Origin: Enterococcus larvae
Lineage (GTDB): Bacteria; Bacillota; Bacilli; Lactobacillales; Enterococcaceae
NCBI RefSeq assembly: GCF_017830045.1
Contig: NZ_JAEDXU010000011.1
Span: 58,076-122,075, forward strand
Direction: 5' to 3'
Length of the DNA stretch: 64,000 nt
A program made the position numbers and the translations under genes. Each line of letters begins with the position of its first letter. Position 1 is the first letter of the stretch. The notes below the pieces were generated by a model. It ran no database searches. It had not been told where the DNA came from and saw nothing but the letters and a program-made list of their open reading frames with translations. Shown here in pieces: positions 16,340-25,435 of this stretch.

Positions 16340-17461
16340 ATGAAAAAAAGATTTGGAATCACCCTATTAACTACCCTTTTGTTTTTTGCAGCAACATTTA
16401 CAGGGAACTCAACAGCTTGGGGAACAGCGGATAGTGAAGAAGCAGAGGAAACTTCTGCAGTCTCAGCCTCGGGATTTACATACAATATAATTTATCCGGA
16501 AAATCAAACAGATAGCAGCTTGGGGTATTATCGATTGGGAATGACACCAGGGCAACAACAGACTATTTCTTTCGTTCTAAATAACTCTAGTTCAGAAGCA
16601 ATAACAATTGATTTAGCTTTGAATGGAGCAAAAACAAATAAAAATGGTGTTATTGAATATGCGAACAGTGAAATTGAAAATGATGCTTCTCTTGTCTTTG
16701 CTTTTGAGGACTTAGTGACCGGACCAGAATCAGTTGACTTGGCTGCTGGCGAAACCAAACAAGTAGATCTATCAATACAAATGCCGGAAACTAGTTTTGA
16801 AGGAGTGGTAGCTGGAGGTATCCAGTTGATGAGGGCTGGACAAGCAGAGGATGCTGATACAAGCGGAGGCTCGACTGTCATCAATCAATATGCGTATGTG
16901 ATCTCCATTTTATTACAGGAAAGTGAGATGGATCTGACTCCAGATTTGAAGTTTAATAGTGCTTATGCAGGTCAGCTGAATTACCGTAACTCAGTTTATG
17001 CCAACTTCTCGAATGTGGTTGCTGCTTATTTGAATGATCTGACTGTGGAAGCACAGGTAATGAAGCAAGGAAGCAGTACTGTGTTGTACGAAGCGAAAAA
17101 GACCTCTATGCGGATGGCGCCGAATTCTTTTATGGAATTTCCGATTACAATGAATGGTGATCAAATGGAGGCAGGCACATACACTCTTCGTATGATCGCG
17201 ACCTCTGGGGAACTGAGCTGGGATTGGACAGAGGAGTTTGAAATCTCGGATGAAGAAGCTCAGAAATACAATGAACGAGATGTCGGCTTGACTCAGGAAA
17301 CGGGAATCGACTGGGCGTTAGTGGCGATGATTGTCGGTGGATTTGTTGGGCTCGTTGTCGTGATTTTCTTAGTTGCCACACTTCTTCGAAGGAAGAAAGG
17401 GAAACAAAAGGGTGGGAAATCTAAGAAAAAAGGAAATGAATCAAGGAAGAAGAAAGTTTAA
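16340..17461 (+). CDS. WxL-interacting membrane protein (DUF916/DUF3324)
   Basis: A 373-residue protein with signal peptide, an extracellular DUF916-like domain (FTYNIIYPENQ near residue 47, about 45-180), a DUF3324-like second domain (about 190-310), one C-terminal transmembrane helix (about 323-345) and a strongly basic cytoplasmic tail of Lys/Arg/Gly. This is the standard layout of WxL-interacting proteins, which bind WxL domains and peptidoglycan and anchor the complex at the membrane. The ribosome site is weak (GAGG, nine bases). Confidence 0.88.
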   Translation: MKKRFGITLLTTLLFFAATFTGNSTAWGTADSEEAEETSAVSASGFTYNIIYPENQTDSSLGYYRLGMTPGQQQTISFVLNNSSSEAITIDLALNGAKTNKNGVIEYANSEIENDASLVFAFEDLVTGPESVDLAAGETKQVDLSIQMPETSFEGVVAGGIQLMRAGQAEDADTSGGSTVINQYAYVISILLQESEMDLTPDLKFNSAYAGQLNYRNSVYANFSNVVAAYLNDLTVEAQVMKQGSSTVLYEAKKTSMRMAPNSFMEFPITMNGDQMEAGTYTLRMIATSGELSWDWTEEFEISDEEAQKYNERDVGLTQETGIDWALVAMIVGGFVGLVVVIFLVATLLRRKKGKQKGGKSKKKGNESRKKKV

Positions 17462-17482
17462 AGAAGATAAGGAGCGGCACAT

Positions 17483-18166
17483 ATGACAATACTGGCTTGG
17501 ATCATTATGGGGGCTGTAATCGGCGGGATTCTCTGTGCTCTTTTTGGAATGTACTTTTTAGTCAGGAGTATATTTCAAAGCAAGAAGCTGAAAAAGCTGC
17601 CTCAGCGTCCACCAAAAAATAAAAAAAAGCGAAAGCGATGGAAGGCAGCGCAAATAAAATTAAAGAAACAGCGAAAAAAGTCCGTTGTCTTTGCTGTTCT
17701 CTTATTAATAGTGGCAGCCGGCAGCGGGGGCGCTGCTGGGTATACGAGTTACTACCAGTCCATCAATCTTTCCTCTGATGATTCTGCTCTAATTGTCCGT
17801 TCCTACTATCTTTTGAGAGATTTTCAGGAAGAGTTGGAGAAAGCGGCTGATCAGACTGAGGATCAGGCTGCTTCTCAGCAAAATATCCGCTATTTAGCGA
17901 CTACTCTGGCGGCGTATTCAACGAAAAAAGCGAGTACATTGAATACTAAAGAGGGGCAATCTACTCTGAACCGTTACTATAGCGCCTTGTCCGAACTTGG
18001 AGTGAATGCGACACGAGTGAGTAATAACTTTTATGGCAGCAGCGAGCTGGTAGCAGAATTTCAAGTAGATATTGAAAAGGCTATTACCCATGAAGCTGGA
18101 GCCTTTGAGTATTTCAAGGTCAATCAATCAGCGCTTGAGGAAGAAGGAGCAAGTGAGGATGAATGA
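17483..18166 (+). CDS. Membrane protein of the WxL locus
   Basis: A 227-residue protein with a transmembrane helix at residues 5-28, a very basic cytoplasmic loop (about 30-72), a second helix at about 73-92, and an extracellular helical region ending the protein. I do not recognise a named family, but a two-helix protein with an extracytoplasmic C-terminal part is common at this position of enterococcal WxL loci. The stop overlaps the ATG of the signal peptidase gene, so the two are coupled. Confidence 0.7.
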   Translation: MTILAWIIMGAVIGGILCALFGMYFLVRSIFQSKKLKKLPQRPPKNKKKRKRWKAAQIKLKKQRKKSVVFAVLLLIVAAGSGGAAGYTSYYQSINLSSDDSALIVRSYYLLRDFQEELEKAADQTEDQAASQQNIRYLATTLAAYSTKKASTLNTKEGQSTLNRYYSALSELGVNATRVSNNFYGSSELVAEFQVDIEKAITHEAGAFEYFKVNQSALEEEGASEDE

Positions 18167-19059
18167 CAAAAGGACAGAAAAGAAAGAACCCTAGGCAGCG
18201 ACAGCAGAAACAATCTGAAAAGCTAAGTGCAGTACAAAAGCGATCTGTTGGAAATGTTGAAAAAAATGCCAAAAAAAACACCGAACAACCATCAAAAAGA
18301 AAGAGTGCTGCAAACCTGCAATCAAAGAAAAAAAAACAATGCTCTGAGAATAAGAGAAGCCAATCTTTACAACGACAACCCAAAAGAAAGAAACCAAGAC
18401 AACGGCTGTCTTCAAAAAAATCACAGCCTCGTATAAATAAGCTAGCTTCCTCTTTCAAAAAGCAGTCTAAGACAAGGTTATTTGGAAAACGAAAGAGTAA
18501 AAGGCGCAAGCGTATTTTCTTTACAGGAGTTCGTAGGGGTGTTCATGATTTTTTGGCGGTCCTACTTGTGACGGCACTTGCTTCCTTGGCTATCAGCACT
18601 CTTTTCTTTGGTGTGGAGAAGGTTAATGGATACAGTATGATGCCGACTTTAACGGATGGGGATACTGTCTTCATTCGGAAGTCTAAAGACGTGGAACGAA
18701 TGGATATGGTGCTGTTTCAGCGGGGACAAGTACAACAGATCCGACGCGTGATTGGCTTGCCTGGGGAACGGATTTATTATAGTGATGATGTTCTTTATGT
18801 GAATGGCGAGGCTGTTGATGAAAAGTTTATTATTAATGAAATCAATGAAGCGCAGAAAAATGGTGGTCAATATACAGAGGACTTTCAGTTATTGGCTATC
18901 AGTGGGGCGCAGGTTGTTCCTGATAAGTGCTATCTTGTGCTGGCAGATAATCGAGAGTACGGCTCGGACAGTCGAGAGTACGGGTTGATTACCAGTGAAC
19001 AGATTATTGGTATAGTAAAGGCTCGGCTATTGCCATTGAATGTTCTTACGGGGTTTTAA
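18163..19059 (+). CDS. Signal peptidase I-like protein with basic N-terminal extension and altered catalytic Lys
   Basis: A 298-residue type I signal peptidase homologue. Residues 1-120 are an unusual Lys/Arg/Gln/Ser-rich extension; a membrane helix follows (about 128-150), then the catalytic domain. The serine box GYSMMPTL holds Ser158 and the C-terminal box ADNREYGSDSREYG is present. The position of the general-base Lys, in the family pattern KR-x-x-G-x-PG, here reads R194-R-V-I-G-L-P-G. Dedicated peptidases in surface loci sometimes act as assembly chaperones, so loss of the base could mean that. It is last in the operon and overlaps its neighbour by four bases. Confidence 0.8.
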   Translation: MTKGQKRKNPRQRQQKQSEKLSAVQKRSVGNVEKNAKKNTEQPSKRKSAANLQSKKKKQCSENKRSQSLQRQPKRKKPRQRLSSKKSQPRINKLASSFKKQSKTRLFGKRKSKRRKRIFFTGVRRGVHDFLAVLLVTALASLAISTLFFGVEKVNGYSMMPTLTDGDTVFIRKSKDVERMDMVLFQRGQVQQIRRVIGLPGERIYYSDDVLYVNGEAVDEKFIINEINEAQKNGGQYTEDFQLLAISGAQVVPDKCYLVLADNREYGSDSREYGLITSEQIIGIVKARLLPLNVLTGF

Positions 19060-19148
19060 TTTTTCTCGGAAAGAAGAATATTTCTTTCCGTACAAATTAT
19101 GAGCAGGTTTTATTCGTCTGGGTAGACTGTGGTAGTCTCAATAATTAG

Positions 19149-19208
19149 TAAAAGGCAGTGTTAAACAACTAGGTGCAATCGCACGGGTTGTTTAACACTG
19201 CCTTTTTT
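19149..19208. terminator. Bidirectional terminator after the WxL operon
   Basis: A 20-bp stem (AAAAGGCAGTGTTAAACAAC and its near-perfect complement) with T-runs on both strands serves the WxL operon and the convergent lipoprotein gene. A smaller hairpin (CGGAAAGAA/TTCTTTCCG at 19067-19090) precedes it. Confidence 0.85.
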
Positions 19209-19249
19209 GTCGTTATGTCATTGTGTATCGTTATCTGGATCTGGGATAT

Positions 19250-19762
19250 CTATTGTAGATTTTCCAGAACATATTGGAACTCACTGAAAGCCACTTCGTC
19301 GATCCCGCCATTCATTTGAAGTAGGACCAATTTGTTTTCATTTACAGCTGTCCATGATTTGTACTGTTCGTTTTCAGCTGTTAAATTGTCATAGAAAGCT
19401 TTAGCTTCCTGTAAGTCTGCCAAATTGGTATAAGCAGTCAGGCGACCATTCAAATAGGAAGCAGAGTATTCTGAGTAATACACACCGAATATAACACCCG
19501 ATGAAGCTTTCATAGGTGCCAGGCCGTAATCAGCTTCAGTCATATCTCGTTCTTCATAGACTGCAAGGCCTGCCTCTTGAAACTTCTGGACAACTTCCTG
19601 TGCAGAGATGAGAGGCTGTGCAGGAGCTTCACTGGAAGTGATGGTGGTGCTGTTGGTTGTTGTTGCTGAACTATTGGATGTTGCCGGTTTTTCGTTGTTG
19701 CTGCAGGCAGCAATAGCAAAACAGCAAATGCCTAATAAAATAAAAGACATCCCTTTTTTCAT
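19250..19762 (-). CDS. Small lipoprotein of unknown function
   Basis: A 170-residue lipoprotein with lipobox AIAAC (Cys20), a Ser/Thr-rich linker to about residue 48 and a compact globular domain of about 120 residues. No family is recognised with confidence. The ribosome site is GGAGGAAAAG. It is monocistronic and converges on the WxL operon terminator. Confidence 0.75.
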   Translation of the reverse strand: MKKGMSFILLGICCFAIAACSNNEKPATSNSSATTTNSTTITSSEAPAQPLISAQEVVQKFQEAGLAVYEERDMTEADYGLAPMKASSGVIFGVYYSEYSASYLNGRLTAYTNLADLQEAKAFYDNLTAENEQYKSWTAVNENKLVLLQMNGGIDEVAFSEFQYVLENLQ

Positions 19763-20014
19763 ACTTTTCCTCCTTATGCGCCAAAAACTAATAAATATGT
19801 AAATTCTCTTTATCGCTATTCTACCATGTTTTTTAAAGGCAAATCCACAAGATTAATTAAAAATAAATTTATGTTTCATTTGATGAATAAAAAAACTCGT
19901 CTTATTTGATTAAAACACTTGAGGACAGTAGAATTTACTGTAGTAAGAAGGAACATTGAGCTTATCTATAAAGGCTCGATCTTCAGTCAAAAATTCTAGA
20001 AGGGGTGTCTGGAC

Positions 20015-20638
20015 ATGAGAATCGCTGTACTAGGTGGGAATGGTAAAGCCGGTTCATTGATTATTAAAGAGCTTATAAGAAGGAATTTAGATGTTACTGC
20101 AATTGTTCGGTCGAAAAACAAGTTGGAAGAGAAGGTACCTACAATTGAAAAGGACATTTACTCACTTTCAGCAAATGATATCAAAGACTTTGATGTATTG
20201 GTCTGTGCGCTTGGTTTTAGAGACCACGTTGAAGAATTTTCTTCTTCTATGGAGCATCTGCTTACTATTTTAGCAGGACTTTCTGTACGGTTAGTGGTAG
20301 TGGGAGGGGCTGGCAGCCTCTATATAGACGCAGAGCAAACAATAGAATTGAAGGATAGCCCTGATTTTCCGAAGGAATATAAAGCAGTTCCGACTGCTAT
20401 GAGTGAGAGCCTGCAGCTGTTGAAGCACTCGTCTGGTGTGACTTGGACTTATGTCAGTCCGGCGGAAACATTTGATGCGCATGGTGAAAGAACTGGTCAT
20501 TATCAGCTGGCAGGAGAAGTTCTTACACGAAACGCAGCTGGGAAAAGCTATATCAGTTACGCTGATTATGCTATTGCGTTGGCAGATGAGATTGAACATG
20601 CTGCTCATTTGAACCAGCGGATCAGTGTTTATTCATGA
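20015..20638 (+). CDS. NAD(P)-binding oxidoreductase-like protein (NmrA/YwnB type)
   Basis: A 207-residue atypical short-chain dehydrogenase fold. The dinucleotide motif is at the very start (VLGGNGKAG, residues 5-13), followed by a DIYSL segment and VVVGGAGSLY (about 97-106). The catalytic YxxxK of classical SDRs is not evident, as usual for this group of putative NADPH sensors or reductases. AGAAGGGGTG precedes the ATG. It appears monocistronic and its substrate is unknown. Confidence 0.75.
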   Translation: MRIAVLGGNGKAGSLIIKELIRRNLDVTAIVRSKNKLEEKVPTIEKDIYSLSANDIKDFDVLVCALGFRDHVEEFSSSMEHLLTILAGLSVRLVVVGGAGSLYIDAEQTIELKDSPDFPKEYKAVPTAMSESLQLLKHSSGVTWTYVSPAETFDAHGERTGHYQLAGEVLTRNAAGKSYISYADYAIALADEIEHAAHLNQRISVYS

Positions 20639-20801
20639 TTTCTGTTTTGGGCAGTAATAGGTCATACAAATAGCTGTTCCCCCCTGTTTTTTAGGAGTAA
20701 AGTGAATCGTTGCGATATTTAGAATGTTTTTGAATGGAATTTTCTATGTGTTAAAATGAAATTATGTTTTTTTACGTAGATTAATTGAGAAGAGGTAAAA
20801 C

Positions 20802-22049
20802 ATGAAAGCAGAGATTATCGCTGTCGGAACAGAGCTGCTGCTCGGACAGGTAGTAAATACCAACGCAACTTTTCTTTCAGAAGAGCTGGCAGATCTAGGT
20901 ATAGAAGTTTATTATCATACAGTAGTCGGAGACAACTTGCAACGTCTGCTTGATGTATTGAATGAAGCAGAGCAAAGAAGTGATTTAATTGTTCTGTGTG
21001 GAGGACTAGGACCCACGGAGGATGATTTGACAAAGGATGGCGTTGCACTGCACATTCAAAAAGAACTAGTTCAAGACCCAGAAGGGATGGCTAAATTATT
21101 AGAATTTTTCCGATTTTCACAACGGAAAATGACAGAGAATAATTTACAGCAGGCATTGATCATAGAAGGCGGCATAAGTATCCCTAACCCTACCGGACTA
21201 GCTGTCGGAACACTCGTGATGGAACGAGAAACTAGCTACTTATTGTTGCCGGGACCGCCAAGCGAGCTGAAACCGATGTTCTTTCAGCATGTACGTCCGT
21301 TGCTTCAGGAACTTTTTCCAACGAAGGAACAGTTGCTCTCAAGAGTTTTACGTTTTTATGGAATTGGAGAGTCACAGCTTGTTACTGATTTGAAAGAGCT
21401 GATTGATGCGCAGACCAATCCGACTTTGGCTCCTTACGCCAAGCCGAATGAAGTGACATTGCGTTTAACTGCCAAAGTTTCGTCAAAAGCTGAAGGTGAG
21501 GCAATGCTTCAACAGTTGGAGGAGCAGGTGCTGGCAATCGTGGGAGAGTTCTTTTACGGTTATGGCGATGAGAATAGTCTGGAAGAAACAACTGTTCGAC
21601 TATTGACGAAACACAATAAGACTCTGGCAGCCGCCGAGAGCCTGACAGCAGGACTTTTCCAGAGTATGATTGGGAATGTCTCGGGTGCATCCAAAGTACT
21701 CCAAGGCGGCTTTGTTACGTACTCAGCAGCAATGAAGACGGAATTGCTGGGAATCCCAGAAAGTTTGATCAAAGAGCATGGAACTGTCAGCGAGGCTTGT
21801 GCAATTGCTATGGCTGAACGTACATTACAACTTGTTGGATCAGATTTAGCGGTTTCCTTTACTGGAGCAGCTGGTCCGGATGAACTGGAAGGGCATCCAG
21901 CTGGAACTGTGTGGATAGGGATTGCAGAAAAGGGCAAGAAACCGACTGCCGAACTTTATCATTTCAGTCGGGATCGACAGTATGTTCGATACAGTGCTGC
22001 CATGAAAGGCTTGGATTTGATTCGTCGTGCAGTTCTAAAGGAAAAATAA
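20802..22049 (+). CDS. cinA: CinA, competence/damage-inducible protein
   Basis: A 415-residue, full-length CinA. Residues 1-170 form the molybdopterin-binding-like domain ([14 protein letters not shown] near the start, [11 protein letters not shown] near 68). Residues 255-410 form the C-terminal amidase (PncC-like) domain with [12 protein letters not shown] and SFTGAAGP. The family hydrolyses ADP-ribose and deamidates nicotinamide mononucleotide. It lies directly before recA, the standard order in Firmicutes, where the two may be co-transcribed, although recA here has its own LexA box and promoter. Confidence 0.95.
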   Translation: MKAEIIAVGTELLLGQVVNTNATFLSEELADLGIEVYYHTVVGDNLQRLLDVLNEAEQRSDLIVLCGGLGPTEDDLTKDGVALHIQKELVQDPEGMAKLLEFFRFSQRKMTENNLQQALIIEGGISIPNPTGLAVGTLVMERETSYLLLPGPPSELKPMFFQHVRPLLQELFPTKEQLLSRVLRFYGIGESQLVTDLKELIDAQTNPTLAPYAKPNEVTLRLTAKVSSKAEGEAMLQQLEEQVLAIVGEFFYGYGDENSLEETTVRLLTKHNKTLAAAESLTAGLFQSMIGNVSGASKVLQGGFVTYSAAMKTELLGIPESLIKEHGTVSEACAIAMAERTLQLVGSDLAVSFTGAAGPDELEGHPAGTVWIGIAEKGKKPTAELYHFSRDRQYVRYSAAMKGLDLIRRAVLKEK

Positions 22050-22054
22050 AAATG

Positions 22055-22068
22055 CGAATGTCTGTTCG
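22055..22068 (+). promoter_or_regulatory. LexA (DinR) box upstream of recA
   Basis: CGAATGTCTGTTCG matches the Firmicutes consensus CGAAC-N4-GTTCG with one mismatch. It lies 85 bases before the recA start, upstream of a perfect TATAAT at 22104-22109, as expected for SOS control. Confidence 0.75.
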
Positions 22069-22103
22069 TTTTTTCTTGATTTTTATTGATAAAACAGGTA
22101 AGA

Positions 22104-22109
22104 TATAAT
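22104..22109 (+). promoter_or_regulatory. -10 element of the recA promoter
   Basis: A perfect TATAAT 44 bases before the recA start. No good -35 lies at 17 bases (TTTTAT); TTGATT further upstream would be too distant. Confidence 0.5.
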
Positions 22110-22152
22110 CACTGGAAATAAAACTATGTTTATATATAAGGAGGATTATCAA

Positions 22153-23205
22153 TTGGCTGATGATCGTAAAGTAGCATTAGATGCTGCGTTGAAAAAAATA
22201 GAAAAGAACTTCGGGAAAGGCTCAATCATGAAGCTGGGGGAGAAAATTGACCAGCAAATATCTACAATCCCAAGTGGATCTCTGGCTTTAGATGTTGCTT
22301 TAGGAGTCGGCGGATATCCTCGAGGCAGAATCATTGAAGTCTATGGTCCTGAAAGCTCAGGTAAGACGACCGTTGCTCTTCATGCGATTGCAGAGGTACA
22401 GAAACAAGGCGGAACAGCTGCCTTTATCGATGCAGAGCATGCATTGGACCCTCAGTATGCGCAAAAACTAGGTGTGAATATTGATGAATTACTGCTTTCA
22501 CAACCGGATACAGGTGAGCAAGGCTTGGAAATCGCTGATGCTTTAGTATCAAGTGGTGCCATTGATATTGTTGTTATTGACTCGGTTGCAGCTTTAGTCC
22601 CTCGTGCGGAAATAGATGGGGAAATGGGTGCCAGCCACGTTGGTTTGCAGGCGCGTTTGATGTCTCAGGCGTTGCGTAAGCTTTCCGGCTCTATCAATAA
22701 AACAAAGACGATTGCTATCTTTATCAACCAAATCCGTGAGAAAGTCGGCGTGATGTTTGGTAATCCGGAAACAACTCCCGGTGGACGAGCGCTGAAATTC
22801 TATGCGACAGTCCGATTGGAAGTACGTCGTGCGGAACAGTTGAAGCAAGGAACAGATATCGTCGGAAACCGAACAAAAATCAAGGTAGTAAAAAATAAAG
22901 TAGCGCCGCCTTTCAAAGTAGCCGAAGTTGATGTAATGTACGGCTTGGGAATTTCCCAAGAAGGTGAATTACTGGATATGGCAGTTGAAAAGGATCTTGT
23001 AGAGAAGAGTGGTGCTTGGTACAGCTACAACGGCGAGCGAATTGGTCAAGGACGTGAAAATGTAAAAGCGTATATGATGGAGCATCCTGAAATGGTTGAG
23101 GAGCTTTCTGTTAAAGTGCGGTCTGCATTTGGTATCGGTGATGGATCAATTGTTGTTGAAGAAGTAGAAGGGCAAGAAGAACTGCCTCTAGATGACGAAG
23201 AATAG
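22153..23205 (+). CDS. recA: Recombinase A
   Basis: A 350-residue RecA of normal length, without intein. It uses a TTG start, chosen because AAGGAGG lies eight bases before it and the family begins MADDRKxALDAAL here; an ATG 27 bases upstream would precede the ribosome site. Walker A is GPESSGKTT (about residues 64-72), and the DNA-binding loop region around [17 protein letters not shown] is intact. It has the acidic C-terminal tail. The product catalyses strand exchange and LexA autocleavage in the SOS response; a LexA box precedes the gene. Confidence 0.97.
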   Translation: MADDRKVALDAALKKIEKNFGKGSIMKLGEKIDQQISTIPSGSLALDVALGVGGYPRGRIIEVYGPESSGKTTVALHAIAEVQKQGGTAAFIDAEHALDPQYAQKLGVNIDELLLSQPDTGEQGLEIADALVSSGAIDIVVIDSVAALVPRAEIDGEMGASHVGLQARLMSQALRKLSGSINKTKTIAIFINQIREKVGVMFGNPETTPGGRALKFYATVRLEVRRAEQLKQGTDIVGNRTKIKVVKNKVAPPFKVAEVDVMYGLGISQEGELLDMAVEKDLVEKSGAWYSYNGERIGQGRENVKAYMMEHPEMVEELSVKVRSAFGIGDGSIVVEEVEGQEELPLDDEE

Positions 23206-23234
23206 AATATAGTAGATTTATTCTACTAGAATAG

Positions 23235-23285
23235 AACTGCTCCTGAGAGACAAGAAGGCTTCTTGTTCATCAGGAGCAGTTTTTA
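23235..23285. terminator. Bidirectional terminator after recA
   Basis: AACTGCTCCTGA and TCAGGAGCAGTT enclose an inner CAAGAAGGCTTCTTG hairpin, with a T-run for recA and A-rich sequence on the other side for the convergent gene. Confidence 0.8.
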
Positions 23286-23299
23286 GGTTTCTTAAGTAA

Positions 23300-24094
23300 C
23301 TATTTAGGCTCGATTTTGATGAATGGCAGTGCCCCATCGGTGTAGATAGTATCGCCTCCTCCATTAAGTCCATGATAGCTAGTGGTGAAATGCTCGATGA
23401 CTTCAACAGTAACAGGAAGCTTAGATTGCTTGAATGTGTTCAAAACGAAGTCTCTTTCTTCATCGATATCTGAATTGATTTTATGGGTGATTTGTCCGGT
23501 AAATGCAGAAAATCCAACTTTTCGATCATAGGTTGCAGCAGCAAGCCAATCTGCTTCTTTTCCTCCCGGTAGATACCAATCCTCTGGTGTTTGCCAAATT
23601 CGGACATGGTGTCTCCTTCTTGGATTATGTTCAATCTCCTGTTCGAAGGCCAATGCTTGTTTTTTGCCAAATAGAAATAATGAACTGACTGGGGCACTGG
23701 GGTAGGAGCGCCCAAGTACACTGGCTAGAACCATGTGTAGGCTGGAGCGAAAGCTCAATGGTTCTGCTAAGGTCCATCCGCTGTCTGCAAATAATTGGAT
23801 AAGCTCGTTTTCTCCGCCGATAAAGGCTAAATTGATGGGATCGCCAAGCAATCCGTCGCTTGTCCGTGATCGGCCAATAAAATAATCAGGTAAGTAACGA
23901 TTGGTCATTATTTTATTGATCCATGGAAGAACGAGGTAAGAGCTAAACAGCCATAGAATGACATATGTGATGATGTGGATTTTTCTCGTTAGAATTTCTT
24001 CAAACAAGGATTTGTAGACCAGATAACCTGCAATGATAATGAGGATGAAACGCAAGGTTCTAAAAATAGTATTGATGATTGTCTGTCTTTTCAT
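23300..24094 (-). CDS. LssY C-terminal domain membrane protein
   Basis: A 264-residue protein starting at the ATG that follows AAGGAG by six bases; an in-frame ATG 75 bases upstream lacks a ribosome site. Two transmembrane helices (about residues 10-55) precede a cytoplasmic or surface domain of LssY_C type, recognisable by NLAFIGGENELIQLF, GRSYPSAPVSSLFLFG and RRRHHVRIW. The function of the domain is unknown; it is often fused to or encoded beside DedA-like and PAP2 proteins. The DedA-like gene just upstream fits this association. Confidence 0.75.
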   Translation of the reverse strand: MKRQTIINTIFRTLRFILIIIAGYLVYKSLFEEILTRKIHIITYVILWLFSSYLVLPWINKIMTNRYLPDYFIGRSRTSDGLLGDPINLAFIGGENELIQLFADSGWTLAEPLSFRSSLHMVLASVLGRSYPSAPVSSLFLFGKKQALAFEQEIEHNPRRRHHVRIWQTPEDWYLPGGKEADWLAAATYDRKVGFSAFTGQITHKINSDIDEERDFVLNTFKQSKLPVTVEVIEHFTTSYHGLNGGGDTIYTDGALPFIKIEPK

Positions 24095-24165
24095 AGCGGC
24101 TCCTTTCGATCTTAAAAAATAGGGCATGTTTAATTCGGGTAATTGGCAATGCTGCTTAGACTGCC

Positions 24166-24753
24166 TCAAAAAGGATGATGCTCAAACAGATAAACCATGA
24201 TATAGCTGTAAACACCAATTGACCAAGGCTTCAGGAGTAGAATGATTCTTAAAAATTTTGTGAAGGAGATATCTGTCATACCGGCAACTAGACAAACAAT
24301 GTCATCTGGCGCAAAAGGAATGAGCAATGTCCAGATCAGCAGCTTTTGGATTTTTTTCTCATCATTGGTACCGACCAAGTCTGTAAATTCTTCATATTTT
24401 TTCGGGGATAAAATGGCTTTGACGAACCCTTTCCCGTAATGTCGTACTAGTAAAAAGGCAAGCACTTCACCAATTATCAAACCTATGTAGCTATAAATAA
24501 GACCATAGATATTCCCGAACATCAGCATACCGGCGACTGAAGAAATACCACCGGGTAAAATCGGGATGACTACTTGAACGATTTGCAGCAGAATAAAGAC
24601 AAGGATTGCCCATTGTCCAAACTGATGAATGAAATTTTTTAGAAGTACTGGCGATTTGAAAATACCTAGATGTAGGCCGTACAAGACTAAGCTGAAAAGA
24701 ATGAATAGTCCTAAAAAAGGTAGTACACGGATGAATTTCTGCAGACGAGTCAT
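24166..24753 (-). CDS. DedA-like/VTT domain membrane protein (TVP38/TMEM64 family)
   Basis: A 195-residue protein with about five hydrophobic helices. The VTT core is recognisable by PILPGGISSVAGMLMFG and the following GEVLAFLLVRHYGKG, with a C-terminal FAPDDIVCLVAG block. Members of this superfamily are lipid-flipping or transport proteins in the cytoplasmic membrane. AAGGAGGG precedes the start. It probably forms an operon with the LssY-domain gene 71 bases downstream. Confidence 0.8.
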   Translation of the reverse strand: MTRLQKFIRVLPFLGLFILFSLVLYGLHLGIFKSPVLLKNFIHQFGQWAILVFILLQIVQVVIPILPGGISSVAGMLMFGNIYGLIYSYIGLIIGEVLAFLLVRHYGKGFVKAILSPKKYEEFTDLVGTNDEKKIQKLLIWTLLIPFAPDDIVCLVAGMTDISFTKFLRIILLLKPWSIGVYSYIMVYLFEHHPF

Positions 24754-25292
24754 ACTGCGCCCTCCTTTTCAATAGATAAGATGTTCAATTACAGCTATTC
24801 ACTGCCTATTAATAAACACCTCTTCTATTTCATAACCCTCAATTTCTCTGTGTTTCACAGGTGAAGAACGAGGCATAAATCACTATAGCGATAAAGGCTA
24901 ATTCAATAACTGTAGTAAGAATGGTTTCTTCACAATTATATATTCTTCTACCTGAATTAAACAATTATCAGCATTATATCACTTCCTTTTTCTTGGAGTG
25001 GGCATCCTTTGAACGAGAGAGAAGAGGAACTGTCAACAGTGCCGTTTTAGATACAGTGGCTCACTGTTTCAAGTACAATTATTTACAGGGGGAATTACTG
25101 GAACAATGGACATTATGAAAAGCCTTTCTTAAAATCGACAGGCATTTATTTACAGGATTTAGAATTGATTTTTGCATGAATGCTCTTCGGTATTTATCCG
25201 AGAGAGTCAGGTGATTTTCTGTGTGCTCCATTTTTAGATTCAGAACAGGTGTTTTCAATAGAGCGAGCGTGGAGTAGAATAGCTATTTTGAG
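24754..25292. other. Gene-free stretch upstream of rny
   Basis: About 540 bases with no convincing gene. A 65-codon plus-strand frame starting at 24921 has no ribosome site and no recognised product. Expected contents are the promoter for the minus-strand pair on the left and leader sequence for rny on the right. Confidence 0.4.
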
Positions 25293-25321
25293 TTGACACA
25301 CTCATTGACAACAATTAGAAT
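25293..25321 (+). promoter_or_regulatory. Promoter of rny
   Basis: A perfect TTGACA and TAGAAT with exact 17-base spacing, 115 bases before the gene: the strongest vegetative promoter match seen in the window. Confidence 0.75.
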
Positions 25322-25435
25322 AAAGTTGTGTGCATTTTCTGTGCATACATGATTGATGTATTGATAATGACAATAATTTTTGTCAATAAAACTACATGAA
25401 TATTGAAGTGAATAGATAGTATGGAGGTGGAAACA

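Noticed and set aside
24921..25118. 65-codon frame between the DedA-like gene and rny
   Set aside because: No ribosome site and no recognisable product; it lies in what looks like control sequence.
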